Shown one piece after another: positions 51,496 through 63,449 of a stretch of 64,000 nucleotides of DNA. Position 1 is the stretch's first letter. Every line of letters begins with the position of its first letter. The notes beneath the pieces were generated by a model. It ran no database searches. It saw only the letters and a list, made by a program, of their open reading frames with translations, and had not been told where the DNA came from. The translations under genes were made by a program, and so were the position numbers. The stretch covers positions 992,001 to 1,056,000 of the forward strand of contig NC_052489.1 of the NCBI RefSeq assembly GCF_009730915.1, written 5' to 3'. This DNA is from Dioscorea cayenensis subsp. rotundata. Taxonomy: Eukaryota > Streptophyta > Magnoliopsida > Dioscoreales > Dioscoreaceae.

Positions 51496-52497
51496 ATGTC
51501 CAACATGAACACATCAAAGAAACCTGCAGCCAAAGCGAAGATTGCTAACCCTTTTGATTCTGATTCCGAGAATGAATTTGATCCAAAAAAATCAAATGAT
51601 AAATTCAAGAACAACGGTCGTCGGGACTCTGAAGGATTCGATAACATGTCTGTGCAAGAGCTGCAAAACTACGCAGCAAACAAGGCGGAAGAAACGACAG
51701 AAAAAACACACGATTGCTTGAGGATTGCCGAAATGATTCGTGAAGATGCCTCGAACACTCTTGTAACATTGCATAAACAAGGGGAGCAGATCACAAGAAC
51801 TCATCAATCTGCTGTACAGATCGATCAAGATCTTAGTCGAGTAAGTAGAACACATTCAGAAAAAACATTGTATTTCATCTTTGTAGCATTCTGTTGATCA
51901 GTATGTCAATAATCATGACAGGGTGAGATGCTTTTGGGAAGTCTTGGAGGCTTTTTCTCGAAGCCCTGGAAGGCGAAGAAAACGCGGCAGATCAAAGGAC
52001 CTTCCATTACTGCAGATGATCAACTGAAAACGAAAGTAAGTCACATAGAGCAGAGAGATAAATTGGGATTAACATCGAAATCAAATCCTAGACAGTATGC
52101 TGAAGCTACATCTGCAATGCAGAAAGTTGAGGTATTGTGTTATATCGATGAGAGAAACCAAATACGAAATTTTCTTGAAACAAGCTAATGAATGTCATTT
52201 GTTTGACAGATTGAGAAGGCAAAGCAGGATGATGCCCTCTCAGATTTAAGTAATATATTGGGTGACCTGAAGGGAATGGCTGTGGACATGGGTTCCGAAC
52301 TTGATAGGTTTGTTGTTTGGAAAACTTATCAATCTATCTATTTTTCTGCTTATTAATCTACCATGCTAAATAGTGTTATTTTCTTGGCAACAAACAGGCA
52401 AAACATTGCGCTGGATCATTTGCATGATGATGTTGATGAGCTGAATCAAAGAGTGAAAGGAGCGAATCAACGAGCCCGTCGATTAATCGGAAAATAA
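51496..52497 (+). CDS. SNAP33: SNAP25-type Qb+Qc SNARE (SNAP33-like)
   Basis: Four exons, 51496-51840, 51922-52131, 52210-52307, 52398-52497, give 250 residues. SNAP33 proteins supply two of four helices in plasma-membrane SNARE complexes with syntaxins (KNOLLE, PEN1) and VAMP72 for cell plate formation and defence secretion. The Qb helix covers about 52-113 (SVQELQNYAANKAEETTEKT, ending QIDQDLSR), and the Qc helix 188-248 (DALSDLSNILGDLKGMA, ALDHLHDDVDELNQRV). NPFDSDSENEFD lies near the N-terminus. It is shorter than usual (about 300) because the N-terminus is short. A leader intron runs about 50822-51484 (AAAG/GTGATT to CTGCAG). Confidence 0.95.
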
Positions 52498-52559
52498 GCC
52501 ATGTATACGAAACCTTTATCCATTTATGCAACAATTGCTTGTTTTGTTGTAATTTTTTT

Positions 52560-53070
52560 TTTTCAGCTGAGAAGCTTCAATTCTTATAAACTTCCTGGAT
52601 ATTTTGATTGACTTGATGAATTCATTAAAATATCAATGACCACTCTTCTCAGTTCTAAAGTTAAGTGTGTCTACTTAATCTATAACATTTCAAGTCTAGC
52701 TCACATTCTAAGTTCTAAATAATGTTCGTTACATGAAACCAAAGAACATAACAGAATAAAATGCTCAGTTTAATAGATAAACCCATAAAAGCCAGAACAT
52801 AAAGGAATAAGCACAACCAAACAAGATTCAAGGGTTTAGTTATTATTCTCTAAAGATGAAAATAACTGTACAAGCTATATTGATAATTGAACATCAATTA
52901 ACTGACAATCAGTTTACCAGGTACAAATTCTGCGCTTTGACATCTTACAAAAAAAAGCAGTACCGATTTCTTCATTGAAGAAAATACTTGAGATGCTTCA
53001 GAAACAACAAAAAAGAAAAGAAACATATTTTCTAACTTAAGACACTGGGAAAAAAACAAGTGTCTTATAT
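52560..53070. other. Convergent 3' region between SNAP33 and the NYN gene
   Basis: Only 3' UTR-like AT-rich sequence was seen. Confidence 0.5.
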
Positions 53071-53075
53071 GTTAC

Positions 53076-54703
53076 TCAACAAGAGACGAGATACTTCCTC
53101 TTGCTCCCCTTTTCTTCTCTCAGCTCAACAACATCACTCACCTTCTCAATCAATCCCTCGAGCCCATCCACTCCGAAGGCCTTGAAGTCGAGAGGTTTCT
53201 TGTAACGTTGTTCATAGAGCGAGACAAAATTACCAAAAAGGTACAGGGCAAGAGTAGCACACCAGAAGCTCTTGCACCTCCTGTTTTAGTGCTTCAAACT
53301 GACTGTCATATTCATATGTCACAGACAAAGCCGAATCCACAATCCTCTCATCAAGTCCACAAACTGCATCATCTGAGAAGCCATCCGATGAGCTGCCTGT
53401 ATTAGGATTCACAGTTGAATCCACATTTTCATCTAAAGGTCCCTTCTCTTTTTTATCCTTCCTTAGTATCGTTGGTGTGCTCTGGCACTTCTTTAGTTGA
53501 AGATCTTCAGGGTTTCGGAGGCAAACCCACTTCTTAGGCCCCTTTCCAACAACAAGAAAGCAATCACCCATTTTTCTGATAAGGTTAACAAGCTTGTAAG
53601 CTCCATACTCCGCCATGTAAAGTGGCCGTCCAAAAATCTTAAGATACTCGGATGGGATGCGCACAAGCGGCATAGTTCCACCAGACATCTCTAGTAACCT
53701 GAATATCTGGCCTTTCAGGCCTTGAATATCTCCAGGCTGAACCCATGAAAGATCTTCCATGCCACTCTGATCACCATTGGGTGCTTCACATAAACTAGAA
53801 GGTAGACTCTGAGACCTTGAAGAAGTATGAAAAGGCGTCGTAGAATAGTTATTGCTGCCGTATTCCGCATATGAATAGGAAGTTCTTGAAGGTTCCTTAC
53901 ACATGTAAGATGAGTTGCGAGGGTACATCTGATTGAAGTTTGCTCTTGTGTTGTATTCACTTTGTGAAGCTCCTCTATAAACAATAGCCTCCTCTTCATT
54001 CTGACAATCATGGCTCTCACTGACGTTGCAGTTCATAAGGTAGCCAGAAAGGTCAGTGGCACGTGGTGTGTAATGCTTTGGAGGAACAAAACCTTCTCCA
54101 CGGGCCACACTAGGCCAGTCCCAGACAAACCGTCCAGCATTGCTCAAAGCAGAAGAGACTCCCACTCCGGCAGGGATAACAAGAATGACAGTGTATCCAC
54201 GTTGACCAAGAATATGCAAAGCTGGGGCAAAATCCACATCCCCTGAGATCAACAAGATCGAAGATGGGTGGCCTGTTGTCCAGAGCAAACAAAAACATGT
54301 CAACCAAGATAGCCTTGTCAGCGGCATCCTTCCTGCCATTAGGAACATCTACAAGCTTAACACCAGTTCTCTGGCAACCCTCTCTCAGCCTTCTGGGAAA
54401 AGCATTGAAGTCACCATAAGCAGAGAACATGGTGACAGCTCCCCTGATGACAGGATGGACACGCAATGCCATTCGGATGTTGCCAGCAACATCTTCTGGG
54501 CGGACATCACTTGGAACCGGACAGTTCTCTATGTCCCAAAGAATGGCCACAGGCCCGTGTGAAGCCTCACTTGTCACATTAGGAGCTTGACCTGATTCAG
54601 CGTGTGAAATCATGGACATTGATTCAGCCAGGTTTGAGGCTTCTTGAGTCATGGTATTCGAAGAAGAGCTTGGACGAGCCATCAATTTTTCCTCATAAGA
54701 CAT
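53076..54703 (-). CDS. NYN nuclease-like and OST-HTH (LOTUS) domain protein, with two frame breaks in the given sequence
   Basis: One coding exon. Residues about 50-190 form a MARF1/limkain-type NYN domain: AILWDIENCPVP, GRKDAADKAILVDM, LLISGDVDF, with the acidic residues expected of this PIN-like RNase fold. Residues about 330-420 are an OST-HTH domain (GQIFRLLEMSGGTMPLVRIP, KKWVCLRN). It may act in RNA decay. The frame breaks twice: an extra G in 54266-54268 inside the NYN domain, and an extra A in 53235-53239 near the C-terminus; without these it reads 541 residues to the TGA at 53076. A leader intron runs from about 56111 (CCAG/GTAGG) to the acceptor near 54715. Confidence 0.85.
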
Positions 54704-54714
54704 GTAAGTTTCCT

Positions 54715-56200
54715 ACATTTACAAATAGAAATACACCAGTCAGCAAAGCAACTAAGGTACCATTTGGTAGCTTGTTAGAATTAAATTTATTGACTGTGTG
54801 AATAAAGTTTTCAATCCAGAGTTTTTTTTTCTCTGAATGTTGCCATTCAGTAATCTTTGACAGGCCAGCCAATCATCTGGATGGGAAATCAAACCAGAAA
54901 AAAATAAAATAATTTGGATGGGCATATCTCCATCCTGGATTTAAGTGCCCATCCAATTAAACAGACAATACCTAAAAGGAGGGGGAACAACGACAATAAC
55001 GACAGCAAGAAGAAATGAACAGCAAGGTGACAAAAAAAAATTGACAAACAATTCAACCCAGACTCATCTAACTACCAATTACGGATCGACTAATTTACAA
55101 AGTAATAGCAATAAATTATGAAAATTATAGCAACTAAATAATCTTTAACTGTGGTCCCAGCTTCCAATCAAACATCCCAAACAATGAAGTTTACCACCTG
55201 CCAGAGCTTACATCCTATGGTTATCTCTTCACATAAGATAACACATTTAGATTACCAGGGTCTAATATACTAACCAGTCACATAATAATTACACATTGTT
55301 AAACTTTATCTAACATTTCAGCAATCACCACATACCAGTATAAACTCACAGATAGATCATGGATATGCATCAACAAGGAGAAATCTCACACTTTTGAGTA
55401 TTGACACTTAAAAATAAACTCTTTTGATTTTCCAAAACTAAAACATTCCTAAATATCATGGCTTCTTGCATTTTTTTTTTTTTTAATTCCAGTCCATAAC
55501 TTGATAAAAAACAAGCATCTACTGTTTATTGTCAATCATTATCTCATGGACTTGACCCAATTTTTATAAAGGTGAACCATTGCTTGAATGGTTAGGGTTA
55601 GAGAGTCATAAAGAAACCATGTGATCCCTAACTTGGCAGTGAGCCAGTTTTCAAGCTAATCCACTGAAAATCTTTGTGCCCTAAAATTACTAGCTTGTTC
55701 TTTCTCATATTTCTTGTTGGCCTTCAATCTATTTGTTATAACAACAAGACCAAACATCAAATCACCAAAACCCAAATATGAAATCAATCCATTAGGGTTA
55801 ATTAAGCATGAAATTAATACATGGCATTTCATATCCCATGTAAATGCTGAGATCAAAACCTAACCCTAAATCACCATGACCAACAAAAATCCAAACAAAA
55901 AATGGGAAAATCAATGCAGTATACTTCATAAATTCCTATCATTCCAAAAAAACATTCATTTTCTCAAAAAAGCACCGAATCATGCATGAATAAATCCCTA
56001 AATCGAGATCCAACCCCATTAAATTCAATTGCCCTAAAATCATCAAAGAAAACACCAATCTGGCTCAAAATCAACAACTTTTTCAGCGAAATTGAGGAAT
56101 AAAGGACCTACCTGGTATCGATCCAGCAACGAAATCAGTGGAAAGCGCGCAGCTTGGGAAGGATTTGAGGAACTCCAAAACCAAGTCTTTGGATTAAAGA
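54715..56200 (-). other. Leader exon and leader intron of the NYN gene
   Basis: A non-coding exon at about 56112-56200 ends at the donor CCAG/GTAGGTCC; the intron of about 1.4 kb ends at TGTAG before the start codon. No other gene was seen in it. Confidence 0.6.
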
Positions 56201-56229
56201 CTCTTGCGAGTCTCTACCACCCCCTGAGT

Positions 56230-57125
56230 GTTCTCTAATCAAGATATCTGGACCGTCCGATCAGTCTGATTGAACGCGTTGACGGTTGAGATGGATGGGT
56301 GATTTATCTCACATAAAATTACATTTATACCCCTATAAAATTGGTAATTACTCCATATTTTATTAATCCATATACATCTAACTTGAATTTCTAATAAAAA
56401 CAATAATTTATTTTTTTCATAAATTAAAAGCTATCAAGCAATTTATCTTTTCCCTTTTAATTTGTGAAATAGTATTAATATAAAAAATTATTTCAATATA
56501 TATGTATATATATATATTTTTACAAAAACTACAATCTTCTCAAAAAGTGATGCACCAATTACGGTAACTTAATGCCCTTTAAGAATTATTAACCCTGGAT
56601 AATGATCAGTCTACTATATCAATACTTCCAAAGATGATATATATGGAGCATAACTCCATAATAATAAATACTCCATGCAATCCTGGAGAGACAGAGAATG
56701 CGGCTCTCTTTCCATGGGAATGAATGAATAACATGGTACAATACTTTTATAATATTATAGAGTATTTGTACAATATTGGACAATACCGAAACATGAGAGG
56801 GGGGTTTTGATCCCTAGATGTCGTTAGGGCGTACACACGAGCTGAGAATTGGTCGTTGAACCCAATCGGCAACTCGTTATCATTATTGCTTCCAACGAAT
56901 TCTAAACTTGAGACATTTTGAATGTCTTACTCTCGTTTTTTACAATAAAGCCAAATACTTTTAGGTCTAACCATTTTATATCATCACTAATATAAATTAA
57001 ATTCCATACAAAACACTTTCCAAAGGTTTATTTACCCACTATCCAAACAAAAATCATACACAATTGTTAACAATATATATATATACCCTTTAAACCAAAA
57101 AAAATTACCAAAATACCCTCATTGC
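56230..57125. other. Intergenic, unclassified GC-richer island
   Basis: AT-rich except 56800-56900, which may be part of an unidentified transposable element. No ORF or RNA gene was seen. Confidence 0.4.
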
Positions 57126-57132
57126 ATATGCT

Positions 57133-57139
57133 TATATAC
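57133..57139 (+). promoter_or_regulatory. TATA box of the CLE gene
   Basis: TTATATACT lies about 95 bases before the start codon at 57229. Confidence 0.45.
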
Positions 57140-57228
57140 TCCTTGAAATACGTAATTACCAAAAATACCCTTATTATGCATGTAAAAAGCCTCCCACCAT
57201 CTGAAAGTTCAAACCAAGAACAACATCC

Positions 57229-57507
57229 ATGAAGAACCCCTCCTCCTCCTCCTCCACCACCACCTTCTTTCGGCTTCTCCTCATCATCGTCTTCATCCTC
57301 TCATCGTCTTCGACAATGCACCACTGCCAAACATTACACTCTCAATCCTCACCTCACCTCAACCACCATGTCTCTCAAAGTCATCATCTCCGACCACCTT
57401 CATGGTGCTATTCCTCCACCACTAGCAATCTCCACCTCCCACCTCCGGCGAGCTTCTCCATCGAGTCCCGTCTTGTCCCTAGCGGCCCCAATCCTCTTCA
57501 TAATTGA
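57229..57507 (+). CDS. CLE peptide hormone precursor, CLE9/CLE10 type
   Basis: 92 residues, intronless. A Ser/Thr-rich start and a hydrophobic core FFRLLLIIVFILSSSS (14-29) form a signal peptide; the middle is variable and His/Ser-rich. The last 12 residues, 81-92, are RLVPSGPNPLHN, identical to the mature CLE9/CLE10 peptide of Arabidopsis, with the two prolines that are usually hydroxylated and no extension after it. In Arabidopsis this peptide restrains stomatal lineage divisions via HSL1 and acts on xylem through BAM receptors; the same role here is inference. A (TTC)n run follows 50 bases downstream. Confidence 0.92.
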   Translation: MKNPSSSSSTTTFFRLLLIIVFILSSSSTMHHCQTLHSQSSPHLNHHVSQSHHLRPPSWCYSSTTSNLHLPPPASFSIESRLVPSGPNPLHN

Positions 57508-57557
57508 TCACACCACTTCACCATTAATAATACCTTCTTGTTCTTCTTAATTCTTCC

Positions 57558-57615
57558 TCTTCCTCTTCTTCTTCTTCTTCTTCTTCTTCTTCTTCTTCTT
57601 CTTCTTCTTCTTCCA
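57558..57615. repeat. (TTC)n microsatellite
   Basis: About 18 TTC/CTT units lie in the 3' UTR of the CLE gene; the polyglutamate ORF on the other strand is its shadow. Confidence 0.9.
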
Positions 57616-58019
57616 TTTCAAGAAGGTTTCTCTTGTGTTCTTGAGAAATCAAAGATGGCAATGTGTGTTCATGGCTTTTCATGGTATTATTGCATGTGTG
57701 CTCTCTTTTAAGAAGTCTAATGCATGTGCAGGTATTCTTCCAATTTTGCATGGTTTGGACCTCACTTTATTTTCTTTCCTTTTAGACCTTTTTTTTTTAA
57801 CTTTTTTTTTTTTCATATTTTGGTTTTTTTTAATTGTATATTGATATCTTAAAACTAATGATACAAAAGTTAAGGAATGAAGAATGTCATATAAACTTGA
57901 TCTTTCTTTTTGCATCAAAAAACAAAAACTTCAGCAAAGGAACAGGAACTAAGAACCAGGATTTTTTTTAATTTTTTATCTTTTACTTTTAACATTCAAT
58001 GCATGCATATTAATGGCAA

Positions 58020-59110
58020 AGGATAAATATTACTTGTTTTACAATCAGAGTGAACAAGATCAAACAGCAGAAACATCAGGACCAATTTACCTGCATAAAT
58101 TGATTTAAGAAGCTTACCATTCTATGTATAATTTTGAGATGGTATCAATGAGCAGAAGAAGAATCAGTAGTATAGATTTTACAACCACTGAGCCCACATT
58201 GACAAAGAGAAACAGCAGTGAAGTCAGAATAAGTTCTTGCATGCATTGATATATTCAAAGTGCAGAAAAACCAGAATCAGCATCTTTGTTGTCTGTGCTC
58301 AACATTACTAGTTTTACAACCACAGTGAACAAGATAAACAGCAGAAAAATGGGAATAAGTCTATGCTTAGATTGATTCAAGAAGATTCAAAGTGCAGAAA
58401 AATCAGAATTGAAGTATAGTTTTAGAAACAGAACGGTCATCTTTGTGATATATTTGATGAACATTAGCGGTGAATGTGCTCGACATTACTGGTTTTACAG
58501 CCACAATGAACATGACAAACAGCAAAAAAATATCAGAAAAGGTCCATGCTTAGATTTATTTGAGAAGATTCAAAGTGCAGAAAAATCAGTATCAAAGTCC
58601 AGTTTTAGAAACAGAATGGTCATCTTTGTGACATGCTTGATGAGCACTAATGGTGAATGTGCTTGACATCACTAGTTTTTGAACCACAGCGCAATGATAT
58701 AAACAGTATAAAAATCAGAACTAGTTCAGGTAATTCCTGGGGTTCCTGCATGGATCAAGTTAAGAAGCATGCTTCTGTGTGCAACTCTTACTACCGCTGA
58801 AAAAAAATCAGAATCAAAAGATAGTGTTATAACAAGGTGGTAGCCTGCCCATGTGATATATTCGATGAGTATTAATAGCGAACATGCTTGACTTCACCAG
58901 TTTTACAGCCATAATGCATGAGATAAACAGCATCAAAATCAGAATTATTTCCTGCATGGAATGATTTAAAAAGCATGTTCTCTCACATGATACATTCATA
59001 GTGTAGAAAAATCAGAATCAAAGTATACTATTTCGATATATTCAATAAGCATTAATGGTGAAAAGGCTTGACATTACCAGTTTTACAACCACAGGGGACA
59101 AGATAGACAG
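58020..59110 (-). repeat. Degenerate tandem array of about 130-225 base units
   Basis: Seven copies of a block resembling GCTTGACATTACTAGTTTTA, CAACCACA and AAACAGCA lie near 58031, 58171, 58296, 58477, 58659, 58884 and 59064. Intervening parts share TCAAAGTGCAGAAAAATCAG and GCATGGATTGATT. On the minus strand each block reads as a short hydrophobic segment (ILILLLSILSPVVVKLVMSS in the copy at 59064), partly open. It may derive from duplication of a 3' exon or be non-coding. Confidence 0.65.
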
Positions 59111-59662
59111 CAGCAAAATCAGGATCGATGTCCCTGGACCACATATATCTCTGAGGCTTGTGTTATCCGCAACAGGGCTAAAATTCACAGCAGAGAGAAG
59201 AGAACACCCGGTTCTCATCAGAACAGACATAAATACCATGTTTGACCACAGGGGGAAGAAGTAGCAAGCATCGCTCTTGGCTTTTTGAACTTGAGTGTGA
59301 TAATGGCTCAACAAAGATACACATATTGATGGAACATCTACCAGTATTAAATGTTTTGCAGTCTTCTTCATGAAGGGATACTTGTAGCTTTCGCTTCTAG
59401 GATATAAAAACTTAAAACTACATATTCTGACAAAGGTGGATAAGGCTGTAACATGCCAGGCTCAATCAGGCTCATGCCAGCTTGAGCCAGGCTTGAAAGT
59501 TCAAGCTTTTACCGAACTGAACTCAAGGTACTTGCACACAGTTTGACGGGCTAATGTGATTTACAACTGACTCTACAGGGTGTGTGTGAGTGAACAACCA
59601 TTAGAAGAGTTTTGGAAAAGAATGATAGCAAATGGAGATAAGTTGCCTGGATTATGTAATTA

Positions 59663-62383
59663 TTATACACAGGCCTCTGCTTCAAAGTTTGGAAGGGTGA
59701 CAAATACAATCGATAGAGGAGCTACAATTAGAGGTGAGGCGACAGGAACATGAGCAGGAGTAAGAGGTGGAATACCTCCACCTTCGGTGAGCTGCAAAGG
59801 AGTCCCATTGAGTAGCATGGTTTTGCTTTGAAGATTTCCGTTTTCTGCTGTTAGATGATATTCTTCTCTTGTCTGAACTGCGGTGGATGTAGTTCCAATC
59901 CATGAAACTGCCCACTTAAGACCATCGGTGAAGGAATGGCCTTTGTCATTATGAACTCCAGTGTTAAGGTTTGCATTAATGTCATTCTTGATAGCCACAT
60001 TGTACTCAGTATTGTTGCTCAGGTTGATCAGGAGTAGACTGATGCCTTCCTGCAGGGAAAAAGTGAGTATATACAAATGCATTTCATATTCAAGGAATGA
60101 TCAAATGCATACTTTTTGTTTCCTGCAATGAGTGTAGGCACGCAAATGTGGATGGCCATTGAAATCAACAGAGAGAACCTTTTTGCCCATAAGCCGATGC
60201 CATAGCAACGCACTGCATATATAGAAAGTGCATTAATTAATAAGATCAGTCCATACCATCAAACTTATTACCATCAAACTTGCCTATAGTAATCGGGATT
60301 AGGGATAAACGTATCCCTGTCAAGTAGACCATAATGGCCACCAATCAAAGTCTGTCTGCAGTAAGCCTTTGTATTGTACGTCGAAGCCATTCCAAGTTGA
60401 TCCAAGTACCTAAATTATGTTGTTGAAATTCTTGGTGATTAGTAAGTACAAGGAAAACAAGTATGGTATAACAAGAAAAACACTGGAAATGCAAAATTAA
60501 TCACCAAAAGCTGTCTATGAAGGTATTGGACACCAAACGGCCACCATTATTGGGGACACCACCGGCTTCCCCAACCCAAGCCAATGCCCAAGGTCCATGA
60601 TTTTTTATGGTACTTTGGACATTTTTGTAGATATCTGCTATTCGGTTTAAATACTGTGGGTCCAAGATCTTTTTTGCGAGGTGAGGATCAGTACCTAAGA
60701 TAGGAAGCAGTTATTCTTTGAGAAAACAAAAGCAAAATATTGCAAACACTGATTTCTAGGATCACAACAGCAATTTGTTACAGAAATATTGAAAAAAAAT
60801 ACCACAATTTTGTGCAATTGCTTTCAAGATTACCTCACTAGAATTGAAATAATTGAAATAAAATAAACTGCTCCCTTTGCACCAAAAAGGAGAGCATAGA
60901 ATAAAATTTAGCATGCAAAATTGAGAAATTCGACATGAGATAAGCACAGTTACAACAGACTATTGTAGTGCCATATACATACCTGGCCCTAGATTGTAAA
61001 TGTGGTGAGTCATAGCATTCACGATTCCTGAACCTGAAACTTGAAGGAGCTTAGAGTACCATTGCTCGTCAAAGAACCCTCCAGGAGCTAACAATAGATG
61101 TTGTGTGTGGGACTTCTCATAGAGTTCATCAAGGATTGCTCTAAAATGAATCAAGTCTCTCCCATATTGTTCAGCTTCTACTCTTGCACCGATACCACGA
61201 CCACTCAACTCATTTCCTGTGATTCAGCAAATTCAAGGTTTCAAATGAAAATACTTAAAAGAGGTGAATTTGTTGCATACATACCAAATTCCCATGAATC
61301 AACTTTATATCCTTTCGATATTGTATATTCAATGAAATCACGGGCATTACTAGAATCCCAAGCACCTCCCCAAAGGTGATTCTTTACATGATGCCTACCA
61401 TAGAGTGCATTTATACCAAATGTGACAATAGCTCTGCAAACATAGAACACAGCTATCAATTGTAATGTTATTTTCTAGAACAAAGTTGAACTTTTATGTT
61501 GGCTACAACATTCACAGCACCCAATATTCCTTAATGTTTGCATTAAAATTCTTACCCTGTTCTGTTGAAGAAAGAATTGATCTCATCCCATCTATCCATG
61601 CTCAAACATCCTTTAGAGAAACCAAACAAACTGCCCACTGTTTTTTCAAATGGAAGACATGGATGTTCCAAACCCTTGACACCATACACAACTTGGTCTT
61701 GCAAAGAGCCACCAACTCTTATTCGCAATGTATTAAATGCTGCAATAAAAATTGAAGGAAGGAAACCAATTAACGATACAAAGAGCAGTTCTTGATCAAA
61801 ATCAAGACTACAAACTAACCTTTTGAACTAATTGGCATAATCATTCGCTGACAGCCCTTAATTTTAATATTGATTTTTAGTTTTACACATAATATTAAAA
61901 TTAAATTATCGACAAGAAATGAAGAGATGAAGACTTGGGCATAGGTATACATAACTTTTAGCATCAAATGAAGCTCAATGGATCAGAAAATGTATCCCAC
62001 ATACCTTGGATGGCCGCAGCCAGAAATGGGTGATTGATGTCCTAAGAAAAACATTAAAAAACACAAGGCTTAAGTTCTTGTTTAGGTGGAGTTCCACATG
62101 GTACATTCAAGTTCAACTATATGTCAACATCTTGGATTTTTAGCTTTTAAGAAGAAAGATGAATGTGGCTTACAAGATTCAGCACAGACGACTGTCCCCA
62201 TGGGCACTGATTATAGTTGCACTTTTCAGGAGGCCACCAATCAATAGTAGCACAAACGAAATGCTCATTAGTTTCAGCTACAGAAACAGAGCCCTTGACT
62301 ATGATCGAAACATTTGTAGATTCTAGAGCTAGAATCCCATAGCCAGAGGCGAAAAACAAAAGCAGTGGAAGCCAAAAGCCCAT
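59663..62383 (-). CDS. Heparanase-like protein (GH79 family, AtGUS1-3-like)
   Basis: Nine exons: 62174-62383, 62005-62041, 61556-61739, 61285-61433, 60983-61216, 60505-60694, 60284-60409, 60113-60212, 59663-60049, total 538 residues, the usual length. A signal peptide (MGFWLPLLLFFASGYGILA) leads to secretion. Domain features are CATIDWWPPEKCNYNQCPWG, TLRIRVGGSLQDQVVY, proton donor Glu196 in GNELSG, nucleophile Glu314 in WVGEAGG, and the C-terminal REEYHLT, PLSIVFVTLPNFEAEAC. Plant members act on glucuronic acid side chains, for example of arabinogalactan proteins, in the wall. Exon 7 ends in AG/GCAAGT, a GC donor. A leader intron lies at about 62389-63353 (donor CAAG/GTAAATC). Confidence 0.95.
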
Positions 62384-63449
62384 CCTCTCTGTCAGATCTT
62401 TCCATCACCAAGTAAAATATGCACAAACAGATAGAATATGATAAGAATATGTAAAATTCAAACTCAGAAGTACAGAAAAAAAAATGAAAGAATTGAGGCA
62501 AAATGAGCACGGACAATTGAAAAAGAGTTCGTCTAAACTAAACCGGTGAAATATTAGTCTGTTTGATAGCACCATTATCTAAGGACTGATTGATCATGCC
62601 TTGAGTGAAAGGTGGTCTATCATCAACCAAAAGAAAGATACTTTGCTTTATTTTCCTTTGAATCTAAGATAGCACAGAACTAAAGCTGCCACCATTACCA
62701 TTACCTGAATTACCACTAAAATATCACCCAAATATAATGATCTACTGAAAGAAAAACATGGGAAGAAAAGACAGCCCTTTCAAATCATCAAACATTTTTA
62801 TGGCAAAACTGTTCTCATTCTCAAAGAAATGCAACATCTTAATAATAAGGATAAGTAAACATAAACGTTACACATATCATTTTTCATAACTTCCAAAAAC
62901 CAAATCAATTCAGTAAAGCTTGGAACAATATTTCATTGCAAAACACTACAAATTTCAGGCAAGAAACAAAGCACAATTGAACTAAAAATCTTCAGAACAA
63001 AAAATGGAGGAACCTCACCAAACCTTAAAACCCAAAATTCTAAAGCCATCATACAATTAACACAAAGAAACTTAAGAGCTCTGCATTTCCACAAAATTCC
63101 TTCGTAGCATTCCATTAATCCAACGATGCAATGCAAGGGGAAAAGGTCTAAACTTTCTTCATTAGAATCAGAAAAATGAAACCAAAACAAGCTGGAATCC
63201 TCACCCAAATACTCCACAGAAAAATCAAAGCGAAAAACGGCAATTTAAGCAAAAAGGTGAGATTTTTCTCCCAGATCTCCACTCCAACTTCTCCAAAGAC
63301 GAGCAGAAACAATATAGTCTCACTCAAAGACAATGAATTGTGGAGAGATTTACCTTGTCGAGCTGAAATTCTACGAATATTGCGGCAATTTACGCTTTAT
63401 TCGTCCAAATCCAGCATAGTTCCAGGCTTCCAGCTCTGTGCTCTCACTG

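Noticed and set aside
57524-57751. Polyglutamate ORF on the minus strand
   Set aside because: Product of the TTC microsatellite after the CLE gene.
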